A DNA stretch of 64,000 nucleotides from Streptomyces flavofungini (GCF_030388665.1 NZ_CP128846.1:8156001-8220000); one strand, 5' to 3'; shown: positions 32,221 to 41,791, numbered from the stretch's first letter. Made by a program: numbers and translations. Notes: generated by a model from the letters alone, not told the origin.

Positions 32221-32922
32221 TCAGCGTGCGGTGGCGTACACGATGAGGTTGTCCACGGGATGCCCCTGCGCGTCGAAGGCGCCGTCGCAGGTGATCAGGC
32301 GCAGTGCGCGGGAGTTGGTGGCGCCGTAGACCCTGTTGGTGGGGAAGGCCTTCTTGTCCACGGTCTCGGTGCGGGTCACCTCGAAGTGCGTCGTCTTGCC
32401 GCGGGCGTCGCGGACCGCGATGTCCGCGCCCTTGCGCACCTTCTTCAGGTCGTGGAAGACGGCCTTGCCGAAGCGCGTGTCGTTGTGGCCGATGATGACG
32501 GCCGCGCCGCGCTGCCCCGGCACGGCCCCGCCGGTGTACCAGCCCGCGGTCATGCCCTTGTCCGGCGGCGGCACCTCGACCGTGCGGTCCGCGTTGAGCC
32601 CGAGCCGCATCAGGGAACTGCTGACGCCGATGGACGGCACCGCGACGTGCACGGGCGCGGCGGCCTCCACGGGCGTCCCGCGCTCCGCCGACCGGCCCGA
32701 GCCGCCCGCGGAGCCCTCATCGGCACGGGACTCGTCCGACCGCACCGTGTACGTGGACGACGACTCGGCCCGCGCGCCGCCCCCGGACGAGCAGCCGCTC
32801 ACGGCGGCGCACACGAGAGCGAGGCCGGCCGCGAAGGACACGAGGGTGCCGGACGGGCGCCGAGCGGATCTACGGGGCGCCCCGTCGTACGACAGGGACG
32901 GCCGGTGCTGCGCAGGGGACAT
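32221..32922 (-). CDS. Class F sortase
   Basis: The 233-residue membrane-attached cysteine transpeptidase has an N-terminal segment TLVSFAAGLALVCAAVSGCSSGGG that includes a lipobox-like VSGC, so it could be a lipoprotein. The sortase barrel has His146 (IIGHNDT), Cys212 (LITCDG) and a terminal Arg in IVYATAR as the catalytic set. Class F is the actinobacterial group of single-gene sortases with few known substrates. The 159-residue wall-like protein encoded 284 bp upstream on the same strand is the best local candidate partner. ATG 32922 was chosen because it gives the compact N-terminus. Confidence 0.9.
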   Translation of the reverse strand: MSPAQHRPSLSYDGAPRRSARRPSGTLVSFAAGLALVCAAVSGCSSGGGARAESSSTYTVRSDESRADEGSAGGSGRSAERGTPVEAAAPVHVAVPSIGVSSSLMRLGLNADRTVEVPPPDKGMTAGWYTGGAVPGQRGAAVIIGHNDTRFGKAVFHDLKKVRKGADIAVRDARGKTTHFEVTRTETVDKKAFPTNRVYGATNSRALRLITCDGAFDAQGHPVDNLIVYATAR

Positions 32923-33206
32923 GAGGGCTCCGTGAACGGTGGCGCCGCCCCGGGGCATGTGAAGGGGGACCGGGGCGGCACCACCGGGATCTGGGTCGGG
33001 CCGGACGGGCGTGTGGGCCGTCGGCCAGCGGGAGGGGCGTGGGCCTGGTGAGATCGGCCGCGTGGGCCCCGGTGGAGCCGGGGCCGGACCTCGGGGCCGG
33101 CGGTGGGGCAGGGGGTGGTGGGGCAGGGGGGGGCGGCAGACCGGGCCCCGCCCGGTGGGTCGGCTCGCGACGTCGGGAGCCGACCCACCGGACGGGACCC
33201 GTGGCG

Positions 33207-33686
33207 TCAGCCCTGCTGGCGTGCCGTGGAGCGGCGGCGCAGGACCATGGTGCTCGCGCCTGCCAGCAGCCCGATGCCCGCCGCCGAACCGATCAGCGTG
33301 GCCGTGCCGTCGCTGTCGGACTGCGGGCGCTCGCCCGCCGCGACACCGCCCTTCGGCGCCTGAGCGGCCCGCTTCCGCGCCTCGTCGCTGACGGGCTTCG
33401 GCTGGGGTGCCTTCTCGCGCACGACGGGCTTGTCACCCGCGGCCACGCCGCCGCGCGGCGGAACGGCCTCCGGTGCCTGCTGCCGCGCGTCCTCGGCGGC
33501 GGCCCGCTTCTTCTTCACCACGTCCTCGGGGGCGGGCTTGCTGACGGTCGGCTTCGGCTTCGGCGGCGTGTCGCTCGCGAAGGCCGTGGCCGACGGAGCG
33601 GCGATCACCCCGCCCGCCACGGCGGTGGCGAAGACGGCGGCACGCAAGGACGTGCTGCGCTGGGGGCGACGGGCACGGTGGGACAT
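33207..33686 (-). CDS. Exported wall-anchored-like protein with C-terminal helix, possible sortase partner
   Basis: The 159-residue protein has a signal peptide (about residues 1-37, basic start then LRAAVFATAVAGGVIAAPSATAFA). The middle is low-complexity Lys/Pro/Ala/Glu and contains two copies of P-(R/K)-GGVAAG-(D/E)-(K/R)-P. The C-terminus has a hydrophobic helix TLIGSAAGIGLLAGASTMVL followed by RRRS, the layout of a sortase substrate or membrane-anchored wall protein. There is no LPXTG or LAXTG motif before the helix. It lies upstream of the class F sortase on the same strand. The function is otherwise unknown. Confidence 0.75.
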   Translation of the reverse strand: MSHRARRPQRSTSLRAAVFATAVAGGVIAAPSATAFASDTPPKPKPTVSKPAPEDVVKKKRAAAEDARQQAPEAVPPRGGVAAGDKPVVREKAPQPKPVSDEARKRAAQAPKGGVAAGERPQSDSDGTATLIGSAAGIGLLAGASTMVLRRRSTARQQG

Positions 33687-34090
33687 AGGGGCTCCATTCC
33701 AGCTCTGTCTCGGAAGGGCCCGGCACCGTTGGTCAGGCGGCGCCGGGCCTGTCGCACAGGCTGGCGTGAAGTTATGAGGAACCTGTCAGCTTCCTGTTGG
33801 GGTCCGATCAGGGACGGGGGGAACGGGGAAGGGGGGACGGAAGGGGCGGACGCCCGGGCCGGAAAAGAGGGGGCGGGGTGCCGCCGCGGGGCCGGGAGCC
33901 GAAGCGCCTGGGGTCGGGGCACGTGGACGCTCATGAATCCACGACGGCGCCGCCGACGCCCACGTCACCGGCATCGGATACGTCCTCACCTGCCCGGCGT
34001 GCCACGCCGCCGCGCTCCTCTGGCAGCGCTGACCAGGGGAACTCCGACCGTCTCGCGGCCTTGTCCGTGGCTTCTGACACAGTGCCGGAC
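33687..34090. other. Intergenic region between divergent genes
   Basis: This 404-bp region has no convincing gene. An 8-bp inverted repeat GGCCCGGC/GCCGGGCC (33717-33724 and 33742-33749) lies 30 bases upstream of the 33686 start. The ATG at 34091 has no clear ribosome site. Confidence 0.5.
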
Positions 34091-34984
34091 ATGACCGACC
34101 CGAAGATCGACCCCAAGGCCGAGCACGAGACCGCGCACGAGACCGAGCCCCAGACCGAACAGCCCGCCGGGACCACAGGGACCGACCGGTTCGAGGCCTT
34201 CCGCGCCCTGCATCGCACCGGCGACCCCTTGCTCCTGCCCAACGCCTGGGACCACGCGTCCGCCGCCGCGCTCGCCCGCGCCGGGTTCCCCGCCATCGGC
34301 ACGACGAGCCTCGGCGTCGCCGCCGCCGCGGGCAAGCCGGACGCCGCCGGCGCCGCACGGACGGAGACGGTACGCCTCGCCCTCGGCATGGCCCGGTTGC
34401 CCGCCCTCATCACCGTCGACATCGAGGGCGGCTTCAGCGAACGGCCCGTCGACGTCGTCCTGCTCGCCCGTGAACTCGCCGCCGCGGGGGTGGTCGGCGT
34501 GAACCTCGAAGACGGCAGGCCCGACGGGACGCTCACCGCCGTCGGCCCGCAGTGCGAGCTGATCCGCGCCGTGAAGGAGGCCGTGCCCGCCCTGTTCCTC
34601 AACGCCCGGACGGACGCGTACTGGCTGGACGCCGGGGGCGAGAAGGAGGCCCGTGAGCGCGCCGTCACCTACCAACTGGCCGGTGCTGACGGAGTGTTCG
34701 TGCCCGGGGTTCAGGACGAGGCGGCCATCGCGGGACTCGTCGACGCGCTCGACGTACCGCTGAACACCCTCTACGCGCCGGGCGGCCTCACGCCGATGTG
34801 CCTCGCCGCCCTCGGCGTGCGCCGCGTCAGCACCGGGTCACTGCTGTTCCGGGCGGCGGTGGGGCAGGCGGTCGAGGTGGCGCGGGCGTTCACACGCGGT
34901 GTGGTGGGGCCGGAGGGGCTGCCGACGTACGCTGAGGCGCAGGAGCTCTCGGCGGACTTCGGGGACGAAGGGCAAGTCCCTTAG
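34091..34984 (+). CDS. Isocitrate lyase/PEP phosphonomutase-family protein
   Basis: The 297-residue TIM-barrel protein of the ICL/PEPM superfamily has the family signatures LLLPNAWDHASAAALARAGFPAIGTTS, TVDIEGGFS (metal/substrate loop), GVNLEDGRPDG and LFLNARTDAYW. Members include carboxyphosphonoenolpyruvate mutase-like and oxaloacetate hydrolase-like enzymes; the exact reaction cannot be told. The catalytic KKCGH motif of isocitrate lyase is absent, so it is not an isocitrate lyase. The N-terminal 30 residues are a charged Glu/Thr/Pro-rich extension. The gene precedes an MFS exporter by 39 bp on the same strand and may share its transcript. Confidence 0.85.
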   Translation: MTDPKIDPKAEHETAHETEPQTEQPAGTTGTDRFEAFRALHRTGDPLLLPNAWDHASAAALARAGFPAIGTTSLGVAAAAGKPDAAGAARTETVRLALGMARLPALITVDIEGGFSERPVDVVLLARELAAAGVVGVNLEDGRPDGTLTAVGPQCELIRAVKEAVPALFLNARTDAYWLDAGGEKEARERAVTYQLAGADGVFVPGVQDEAAIAGLVDALDVPLNTLYAPGGLTPMCLAALGVRRVSTGSLLFRAAVGQAVEVARAFTRGVVGPEGLPTYAEAQELSADFGDEGQVP

Positions 34985-35023
34985 GGGGAAAGGCGGTTCA
35001 GGCTACGGGGACGGGGGAGAGGC

Positions 35024-36382
35024 ATGGCCCGGCGTGACACGTCGCGGCGTCCGCGGGCGGCGGCGGGGCCCGCGACCGGGCCGTCGCTGTGGGCCGACTC
35101 CAACTACCGTCTGTTCCTGGCCCTTCAATGCCTCTCCGCGCTCGGGGACTCCTTCTCGCACGTGGCGATCCCGCTGCTCGTCCTGCACGAGACCGGTTCG
35201 CTCGCGCAGATGGGGCTCGTCACCGGTCTGACCGGCGCCGCCACGATCGTCACGGGCCTGTTCGCCGGGGTCGTCGCCGACCGCGTGGACCGGCGCCGGC
35301 TGATCGTGGTCACCGACGTCGCGCGGTGTCTGCTCTACGGACTCATCCCGCTGGTGTGGCTGTTCGCGACGCCGATCTGGCTGGTGTACGCGGTCGTGCC
35401 CGTCGCCGGTGTCTTCGCGATGCTCTTCCAGGTGACGTACGTGACCGTGGTGCCCGGCATCGTCGCGCCCGGGCAGATCCTGAAGGCCAACAGCCATCTG
35501 TACGGCACCTACGCCGTCGCGGGGGCGGGCGGGCCGATGCTCGCGGGGCTGGTCGCGGCCGGGTTCGGGCCCGCGGCCGCCATCGGCATCGACGCCGCGA
35601 CCTTCGCGGTGTCGGCGGTGGGCATCCTCTTCGTGCGGATCCGGGCGGCCGCCCCACCCGCGGAGCGGGACGCGTCGGCGGGCGAGGGCGCCCAGGACCC
35701 GCCGGGAGCCACGGACGAGCCCGCCCCGGTGGCAGTCGAACGCGGCGGCGTGCGCGAGGAGTTCCTCGCCGGCGCCCGATTCCTGTGGCGGCACCCCGTC
35801 CTGCGCCCCCTGACCGTCCTGCTCGCGCTGCTCACCTTCCTCACGTACGGCGTGACCGACGTCCTCATCTACCGCGTGAAGGACGACCTCGGCCACGGCG
35901 ACGGCGCCGTGGGCTACGTCCTGACCGCCGGGACGCTCGGCACGCTCGCCGCCACCTTCGTGGTCGCCCGGCTGCGCGGACGGCTCGGCTTCGGCGTCAG
36001 CTGGATCGGCGCGCACGCTCTCGCCGGGGTCGCCGTGGCCTGCCTCGGCCTGTCGGGCAGCGTGCCGGTGGTGGCGCTGCTCGCGGCGGGCATGCTCTTC
36101 TGCACCGGCGTCGGCGGCGTCAACTCCATGTCCCTGCGCCAGGAGGTGACGCCCAGTCATCTCCTGGGCCGCGTCACCTCGGCGTTCTGGACCATCCACA
36201 ACGCCCTCGGCCCGATCGGCGCCGCCGCCGTGGCCATGGCCGCCGGGACGTGGGGCGTGCGCGGGGTGTGTCTGGTGGTCGGCCTGTGCGCCGTGGCCGT
36301 CGCGCTCACCGGGGCGCTGACGGGGATCGGGCGGGCGCGGGCCGGACAGGTGGAGGGCGACCGGGCCGCTCCCTGCCCCTGA
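35024..36382 (+). CDS. Major facilitator superfamily exporter
   Basis: The 452-residue integral membrane transporter has about 12 helices and the MFS_3/EntS-like N-terminus NYRLFLALQCLSALGDSFSHVAIPLLVLHETGS. The intracellular loop motif A is VVADRVDRRRLIVVTDVARCLLYG. A central cytoplasmic loop (about residues 208-240) is acidic and Ala/Pro-rich. The second half has a HLLGRVTSAFWTIHNALGPIGAA segment typical of the group, which includes siderophore and drug exporters. ATG 35024 is preceded by GGGGGAGAGG. Substrate unknown. Confidence 0.9.
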   Translation: MARRDTSRRPRAAAGPATGPSLWADSNYRLFLALQCLSALGDSFSHVAIPLLVLHETGSLAQMGLVTGLTGAATIVTGLFAGVVADRVDRRRLIVVTDVARCLLYGLIPLVWLFATPIWLVYAVVPVAGVFAMLFQVTYVTVVPGIVAPGQILKANSHLYGTYAVAGAGGPMLAGLVAAGFGPAAAIGIDAATFAVSAVGILFVRIRAAAPPAERDASAGEGAQDPPGATDEPAPVAVERGGVREEFLAGARFLWRHPVLRPLTVLLALLTFLTYGVTDVLIYRVKDDLGHGDGAVGYVLTAGTLGTLAATFVVARLRGRLGFGVSWIGAHALAGVAVACLGLSGSVPVVALLAAGMLFCTGVGGVNSMSLRQEVTPSHLLGRVTSAFWTIHNALGPIGAAAVAMAAGTWGVRGVCLVVGLCAVAVALTGALTGIGRARAGQVEGDRAAPCP

Positions 36383-36430
36383 GAGGCCACCCGCCGCGGC
36401 ACCCCACGTCAGGGCTGCCTGCCCCGGCCG

Positions 36431-36480
36431 ACCCGGCCGACCCGCCTGGCCCGCCTGACCCGGCCGACCCGCCTGGCCCG
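36431..36480. repeat. 27-bp tandem repeat
   Basis: ACCCGGCCGACCCGCCTGGC plus CCGCCTG (36431-36457) is repeated for 23 bases at 36458-36480. It lies between the convergent MFS and MmpL stop codons, in a pyrimidine-rich 168-bp gap. Confidence 0.8.
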
Positions 36481-36550
36481 TCCGGCCCCCGCCCGCCCCC
36501 GCGGTGCCGCCCACCGACCGTTCGCTGCCCCGGCGGCACCGAGCCCCCGC

Positions 36551-38761
36551 TCAGCGCGGCGGACCCGCGCCCGTCCCGGGCCCCGGCCCGGCGGGCGCTC
36601 CCGCGTCCCCCTGCGTGCCACCGTCGAGACCGCCGCCCGAACTGCCGCCCCCATTCCCGCCGTTGCGCTTCTCGTCGCCGTGCCCGGGCCACCAGGCGGC
36701 GTGCCCGATGAGGGCCGTCAGCGCGGGCGTGAACACCATCGCCATGACGAACGCGGCGATCACGATGCCGAAGGAGAGCGAGAAGCCCATCTGGGACAGC
36801 GTGGAGTTGCCCGCGAGCATCAGCGTCGCGAACGTACCCGCGAGGATCACGCCCGCCGAGCCGATCGTCGGCCCCGAGTGGCGCACCGCCGTGCCCGCCG
36901 CGTCGTGCGGGTCGCGGCCCTCGCGGGCCTCCTCGCGCAGCCGGGACACCATCAGGATGTTGTAGTCCGTGCCGAGCGCGACCACGAACAAGTACATGAT
37001 CACGGGCAGCATGAACATCAGGCCGGGCTGGCTGCCGATCTGCTGGAACAGGATCGAGGTCGCGCCGAGCGTCGCGCCGAAGCCGAGCGCGACCGACAGC
37101 ATCAGGTACCAGGGCGCCACCAGGCTGCGCAGGAGCAGGCCCAGGATCACCATGATGGCGACGGCGGCCACCGGGAAGACGACCGAGTAGTCCCGGTCGA
37201 CGGCCTTGTTGATGTCGACGTACACGGCCGTCGTGCCGCCCACGAGGGCCTTCGTGCCCGCGGGCGCGTCGTCGTGGGCCGCGGGCCGCAGCCGGTCCCG
37301 CACCGTCGCCAGGGCCTTCTCGGAGGCGGGCGGATCGGAGAGGACGACCGAGTACGCGGCCGTCGTACCGTCCTTGCTGACGCGCGGCTCGGCCACCTCG
37401 CCGACACCCTTCACCGACTCCAACTGGGCGCGGAACGCCGCCGGTTGGCTCGCCGCGAGGGGCCGGTCGTCCGTCGCCGTCAGATACACGAAGGTCGGGT
37501 CGGTGCTGCCCGCGGGGAAGCCCTTCTCCAAGTTGTCCTGCCAGACGATGGACTCCTTGTCCTTGGGCAGCGAGGAGCCCGCGAGGTCGAAGTTCGCCTT
37601 GTAGCCGAGCGCGCCGAGCGCGAGGACGGCCATGAAGAGCCCGGAGACCACCGTCCACACGGCGGGCTTGCGGGCGATCGAAAGGCCGAGCTTGGCGAAG
37701 CCCGTGCCGTGCGGCTCGCGCTGCCAGGACTTCGACGGCCAGAACACCTTCGTACCGAGCAGCGACACCACGGCGGGCACGAGGGTGAGGCCCGCGAGCA
37801 GCGTCAGGAACACGGCGATCGCGAGGGCCGGGCCCATCGAGCGGAGCATGCCGAGCGAGGACAGCGTCAGCGCGGCGAAGGCGACGATGACGGCGCCGGC
37901 CGCCGAGGTGATGGCCTCGCCGACCCGCTCCACGGCGTGCACCATGGCACCCTTGGGCTCCTCGCCCGTGCGCAGCGCCTCCCGGTAGCGGAAGAGCAGG
38001 AACAGGATGTAGTCCGTGCCGACGCCGAACAGGACGACGGTCAGGAGCTCCTGGATGGAGGAGTCGGCCTTCATGTCGAAGGCCTTGTTGGCGGAGGCGA
38101 TGAGGCCCGTCGCCATCGGCGAGATCAGGCCGATGAGGACGACGGGCAGCAGCGCGATGATCGGGCTGCGGAAGATCACGAGCAGCAGCACGATGATGAT
38201 CACGATGGTGCCGACGCCGACGAGGATCCCGGCCCGCTCGGAGGCGTCGCTCTCGTCCAGGGCCTGCGCGGCGGAGCCGGTGATGCCGGCCTTGAGGCCG
38301 GTGCCCTTCAGCTCCGGCCCGAGGTCCTTGCGGAGCCGCTCGACCGCGTCCTGCTGGGAGGTGTCCTCGGGGTCGGTGACCTTCGGCATGGCGACGATCG
38401 CTGTCTGCACCAGTTTGTTCGGCGAGACCTCGCCGGGGTCGATCGCCTGGACCTCCTTGACCTTCTTCGCCGCCAGGTCCTTGGCGATCCGGGTGACGTC
38501 CGCGGAGTCGGCGGCGGTGATCCGCTCGCCGTCGGAGCGCTGGAAAACGATGATCGCGCCGATGTTCTGCTGCTGTGGGAAATCGCGTTCCTGCAGGTCG
38601 GAGGCGCGGATGGATTCGTAGTGGTCGGGCAGGAAGCTCGCCTCGTCCGAGCTGGACGTGAGCTTCGGTGCCAGCGAGATCACGGCTCCCGCGGCGATCA
38701 CCCACGCGAGGATGATCCACCACGGGCGGCGGACCACGAATCGGCCCAGGCCAGAGAACAT
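36551..38761 (-). CDS. MmpL-family RND transporter
   Basis: The 736-residue transporter has the duplicated RND layout: helix 1 (WWIILAWVIAAGAVISLA), an extracytoplasmic porter domain, helices 2-6, a second helix/porter pair and five more helices. The characteristic conserved motif GTDYILFLLFRYREALRTGEE recurs as GTDYNILMVSRLREEAREGRDP in the second half. These Asp-Tyr pairs carry the proton relay in MmpL proteins, which export lipids or drugs. The C-terminal about 50 residues are Gly/Pro-rich. The start is ATG 38761. There is no adjacent lipid-synthesis gene or regulator to hint at the substrate. Confidence 0.92.
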   Translation of the reverse strand: MFSGLGRFVVRRPWWIILAWVIAAGAVISLAPKLTSSSDEASFLPDHYESIRASDLQERDFPQQQNIGAIIVFQRSDGERITAADSADVTRIAKDLAAKKVKEVQAIDPGEVSPNKLVQTAIVAMPKVTDPEDTSQQDAVERLRKDLGPELKGTGLKAGITGSAAQALDESDASERAGILVGVGTIVIIIVLLLVIFRSPIIALLPVVLIGLISPMATGLIASANKAFDMKADSSIQELLTVVLFGVGTDYILFLLFRYREALRTGEEPKGAMVHAVERVGEAITSAAGAVIVAFAALTLSSLGMLRSMGPALAIAVFLTLLAGLTLVPAVVSLLGTKVFWPSKSWQREPHGTGFAKLGLSIARKPAVWTVVSGLFMAVLALGALGYKANFDLAGSSLPKDKESIVWQDNLEKGFPAGSTDPTFVYLTATDDRPLAASQPAAFRAQLESVKGVGEVAEPRVSKDGTTAAYSVVLSDPPASEKALATVRDRLRPAAHDDAPAGTKALVGGTTAVYVDINKAVDRDYSVVFPVAAVAIMVILGLLLRSLVAPWYLMLSVALGFGATLGATSILFQQIGSQPGLMFMLPVIMYLFVVALGTDYNILMVSRLREEAREGRDPHDAAGTAVRHSGPTIGSAGVILAGTFATLMLAGNSTLSQMGFSLSFGIVIAAFVMAMVFTPALTALIGHAAWWPGHGDEKRNGGNGGGSSGGGLDGGTQGDAGAPAGPGPGTGAGPPR

Positions 38762-38886
38762 CGGCAGCTGCCTCTCCTCGGCCCCCGAGGCACGTCACAT
38801 CCTGCCCAGGATCTTCCGGGGAGCCCGACTCCGCCACTTGGGGGCGGGCGGTCCGGTGCGGGGACGTGCCTGAGGCGCCCGCCCAC

Positions 38887-38930
38887 GCGCGAAGGCCCCG
38901 CCACCGCGTACGGAGGCGGGGCCTTCGCGC
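38887..38930 (-). terminator. 16-bp perfect hairpin terminator after lpdA
   Basis: GCGCGAAGGCCCCGCC (38887-38902) and its exact complement (38915-38930) flank a 12-nt loop. It ends 24 bases from the stop of the lipoamide dehydrogenase gene (38955) and is upstream of the MmpL start (38761), so it separates the two units. Confidence 0.85.
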
Positions 38931-38954
38931 ACCCGGGCGGCGGGGCGGAACCCG

Positions 38955-40358
38955 TCAGAAGTTGATCATGTGTCCGGCCAGGCCGTGCACGGCCTCCTTG
39001 ACGGCCTCGCCCAGCGTCGGGTGGGCGTGGACGTTGCGGGCCACCTCGTGCACCGTGAGGTCCCACTGCTGGGCCAGGGTCAGCTCGGGAAGCAGCTCGG
39101 TGACGTCGGGGCCGATCAGGTGGGCGCCGATGATCTCGCCGTGCGTCCCATCGCTGATGATCTTGACGAAGCCGACAGTGTCACCGAGGCCGTGCGCCTT
39201 GCCGTTCGCCTGGAACGGGAACTTGGCGACCTGGACGTCGAAGCCCTTATCGCGGGCCTGCGCCTCCGTCCAGCCGAAGCTCGCGATCTGCGGCTGCGAG
39301 TAGGTGGCGCGCGGGATCATCGGGTAGTCGAGCTCCATGGTCTCGGCGTCCGCGAGGGTCTCGGCGGCGATGACGCCCATGGACTCGGCGGTGTGCGCGA
39401 GCATCAGCTTCGCGGTCACGTCGCCGATGGCGTAGATGTGCGGCACGGACGTGCGGCAGCGGCCGTCGACGTCGATGGCGCCGCGTTCGGTGACCGCCAC
39501 GCCCGTGGCCTCCAGGCCGTATCCGGTGACGTTCGGGGCGAAGCCGATCGCCTGGAGGACCTTGTCGGCCTGAAGGACCTGCTGCTTGCCGTCCTTGGCG
39601 GTGACGGTGACGCGGACCTGCTCGCCCGACTCGTCGATGCTCTCCACCCGGGTCGACGTCAGCACGTCGATGCCGAGCTTGCGGTACTGCTTGGCCAGCT
39701 CCTTGGACACGTCCGCGTCCTCAAGGGGCGCCATCCGGTCCAGGAACTCGACGATCGTGACCTTCACGCCGTAGTTGTGCAGGACGTACGCGAACTCGAT
39801 GCCGATCGCGCCCGCGCCCGCGATCACGACGGAGTCCGGCAGCTCGTCGGCGAGGATCTGCTCCTCGTACGTCACCACGCGCTCGCTGCGGCGGGTGCCG
39901 GGCAGCAGCTTCGGGGTGGCGCCGGTGGCGATGATGCAGTTGTCGAAGCCGATGGTGGTGGTCGTGCCGTCGGACTTCGCCACCTGGAGGGTGTGGGCGT
40001 CGAGGAAGGTGCCGCGGCCGTCGAACTCCGTGATCTTGTTCTTCTTCATCAGGAAGTGGACGCCCTTGACGCGGCCGTCCGCGACGGTGCGGCTGCGCCG
40101 GAACGCCTCGCCGTAGTCGAAGGAGACCTCGCCGTCGACCTTGATGCCGTACGTCTTGGCCTCGTGCGTGAACAGGTGCGCCAGCTCGGCGTTGCGCAGC
40201 AGCGCCTTCGTCGGGATGCAGCCGACGTTGAGGCAGACCCCGCCCCAGTACTTCTCCTCGACGACCGCTACCCGCTTGCCCAGCTGGGCGGCGCGGATGG
40301 CGGCGACATATCCGCCGGGTCCTGCTCCGAGCACGACGACGTCGAAGCGGTCATCCAT
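38955..40358 (-). CDS. lpdA: Dihydrolipoyl dehydrogenase
   Basis: This FAD enzyme re-oxidises dihydrolipoamide of the pyruvate, 2-oxoglutarate and branched-chain complexes using NAD+. The 467-residue protein has FAD motif [22 protein letters not shown], redox disulfide [19 protein letters not shown] motif [15 protein letters not shown], second FAD motif IYAIGDVTA and the catalytic His-Glu pair in [19 protein letters not shown] 40358 has AGAGGACC upstream; an in-frame extension to 40382 is unlikely. A strong hairpin terminator follows. It is a single-gene unit away from the dehydrogenase complexes, as often in Streptomyces. Confidence 0.95.
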   Translation of the reverse strand: MDDRFDVVVLGAGPGGYVAAIRAAQLGKRVAVVEEKYWGGVCLNVGCIPTKALLRNAELAHLFTHEAKTYGIKVDGEVSFDYGEAFRRSRTVADGRVKGVHFLMKKNKITEFDGRGTFLDAHTLQVAKSDGTTTTIGFDNCIIATGATPKLLPGTRRSERVVTYEEQILADELPDSVVIAGAGAIGIEFAYVLHNYGVKVTIVEFLDRMAPLEDADVSKELAKQYRKLGIDVLTSTRVESIDESGEQVRVTVTAKDGKQQVLQADKVLQAIGFAPNVTGYGLEATGVAVTERGAIDVDGRCRTSVPHIYAIGDVTAKLMLAHTAESMGVIAAETLADAETMELDYPMIPRATYSQPQIASFGWTEAQARDKGFDVQVAKFPFQANGKAHGLGDTVGFVKIISDGTHGEIIGAHLIGPDVTELLPELTLAQQWDLTVHEVARNVHAHPTLGEAVKEAVHGLAGHMINF

Positions 40359-40813
40359 GGGGTGGTCCTCTCTGCGTTGCACAGTTGCCTGGTACGGATG
40401 GGTCGATCATCCGTCATCCGGGCATCGCGATGTCGGCCGGGTCAGCCTTGCGCGGGAGCGCCGCCCGTACAACTCACCGGCGCCCTCGGATCTTCCGTGC
40501 AGGTCGGCGGGGTTTTCCGGCGCGCGGGGTGAGGTCCGCGGGCTCCCGCCAACGCCTGTTGACGCAAGCGGAACCGCCGCCCACAATGGCCGACATGATC
40601 CAGCACCTGACCACCGGCCTCGGGCGTTTCAACGTCCCGTGGCGGCGCGGGTGCGAGCGATCGGGCCGTTGACGCGACCACCGCGACCCCGCGGCGCCGC
40701 GCTCCCCTGACCGTACGCGTTCCTGTGCGCGTCGAGCCGTGCGCCGAAGCCCCGTTCACTCGGCCTGTGTCCGGCCCGGTCCAGGCCCTTCGCCCGACGC
40801 GAGGATCACCACC
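40359..40813. other. Upstream region of lpdA and the dioxygenase gene
   Basis: This 455-bp divergent region has no large gene. It contains a short open frame (40586-40672, listed separately) about 140 bases before the dioxygenase start. I see no strong palindrome. Confidence 0.5.
40586..40672 (+). CDS. Possible short leader peptide upstream of the dioxygenase
   Basis: ATG 40586 or ATG 40595 opens a frame ending at TGA 40670-40672. From 40595 it encodes 25 residues beginning MIQHLTTGLGRF and ending in an Arg/Cys-rich tail (PWRRGCERSGR). Its position 141 bases before a TauD-type gene, with GC-rich sequence in between, would suit a translated leader. Streptomyces sulfur genes often have short upstream frames with cysteines, but this one does not match a motif I know. 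The ribosome site is weak. Confidence 0.35.
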   Translation: MADMIQHLTTGLGRFNVPWRRGCERSGR

Positions 40814-41791
40814 ATGACGGCTCTGCCCACGTCCCCCACCGCCCCCCACGACGCCCCGAACCCGCAGCCGGGCACCCCCGGCGCGCTCCGCGAGGCCCGC
40901 GTCCCCGCCGACGGCATGTACGAGGGCCGCCGCACCCTGCGCCGCCTCCCCGAAGGCTGGGCGGAGCGGCCCTACGAGCACGTCGACGTCGTGCCCCGGG
41001 GCCGCGTCATCGGCGCGGAGATCCGCGGCGCCGACCTCACCAGGACGCTCGACCCGGCGGTCCGCGCCGAACTGCACCGCGCCCTCCTGGAATGGAAGGT
41101 GCTGTTCTTCCGCGGCGCGCACCTGACCTTCGACCAGCAGCGTGCCTTCGCCCGCGGCTGGGGCGAGTTGGAGACCAACCCGCTGCTCGCGCGCGGCGCC
41201 GCCGAGGACGTCGTGCGCTTCGAGAAGGGCGGCAGCGCGGCACCCACCTTCGAGAACGTGTGGCACGCCGACGTCACCTTCCGCGAACGGCCCGCGCTCG
41301 GCGCCGTGTTGCAGCTCCGCGAGGTCCCGCCCGTCGGCGGCGACACCCTGTGGGCGGACATGGCCGCCGCGTACGACAACCTCACGGACGGCGTCAAGGC
41401 GCGCATCGACGGCGCGCGGGCCGTCCACGACTTCATCCCCGGATTCTCGCGCTTCTACGGGCCCGAGCAACTCGTCCCGTTCCAGGACGAGTTCCCGCCC
41501 GTCACGCATCCCGTGGTGCGCACGCACCCGGAGACCGGGCGCCGGACGCTGTTCGTCAACACGTCCTTCACCACGCACATCGTCGGCATGGACCGCGCCG
41601 AGAGCGACCGCCTCCTCGGCCATCTGGTCCGCCAGGCCCATGTGCCGGAGTACCAGGTGCGCTGGCAGTGGCAGCCGGGCGACATCGCGTTCTGGGACAA
41701 CCGGGCGACGCAGCACTACGCCGTCGACGACTACGCGCCGCACCGGCGGGTGGCGGAGCGGGTCGCGATCGCGGGGGACCGGCCCCACTGA
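40814..41791 (+). CDS. TauD/TfdA-family Fe(II)/2-oxoglutarate dioxygenase
   Basis: The 325-residue oxygenase has the facial triad His-X-Asp in NVWHADVTFRERP and distal His in ATQHYAVDDY, with the 2-oxoglutarate-binding Arg in HRRVAERVAI. HVDVVPRGRVIGAEIRGADL at the N-terminus and KVLFFRGAHLT match taurine/alkylsulfonate dioxygenases, which release sulfite from sulfonates. Alkyl sulfatase or other substrates are possible. ATG 40814 gives a 40-residue Pro-rich N-terminal extension before the domain. The stop codon is inside a 24-bp tandem duplication that adds a second in-frame stop eight codons later. No sulfonate ABC transporter is adjacent. Confidence 0.9.
   Translation: MTALPTSPTAPHDAPNPQPGTPGALREARVPADGMYEGRRTLRRLPEGWAERPYEHVDVVPRGRVIGAEIRGADLTRTLDPAVRAELHRALLEWKVLFFRGAHLTFDQQRAFARGWGELETNPLLARGAAEDVVRFEKGGSAAPTFENVWHADVTFRERPALGAVLQLREVPPVGGDTLWADMAAAYDNLTDGVKARIDGARAVHDFIPGFSRFYGPEQLVPFQDEFPPVTHPVVRTHPETGRRTLFVNTSFTTHIVGMDRAESDRLLGHLVRQAHVPEYQVRWQWQPGDIAFWDNRATQHYAVDDYAPHRRVAERVAIAGDRPH

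Noticed and set aside
34091..34984. Isocitrate lyase
   Set aside because: The KKCGH signature is missing and the length is about 300 residues; it belongs to the wider PEP-mutase-like group.
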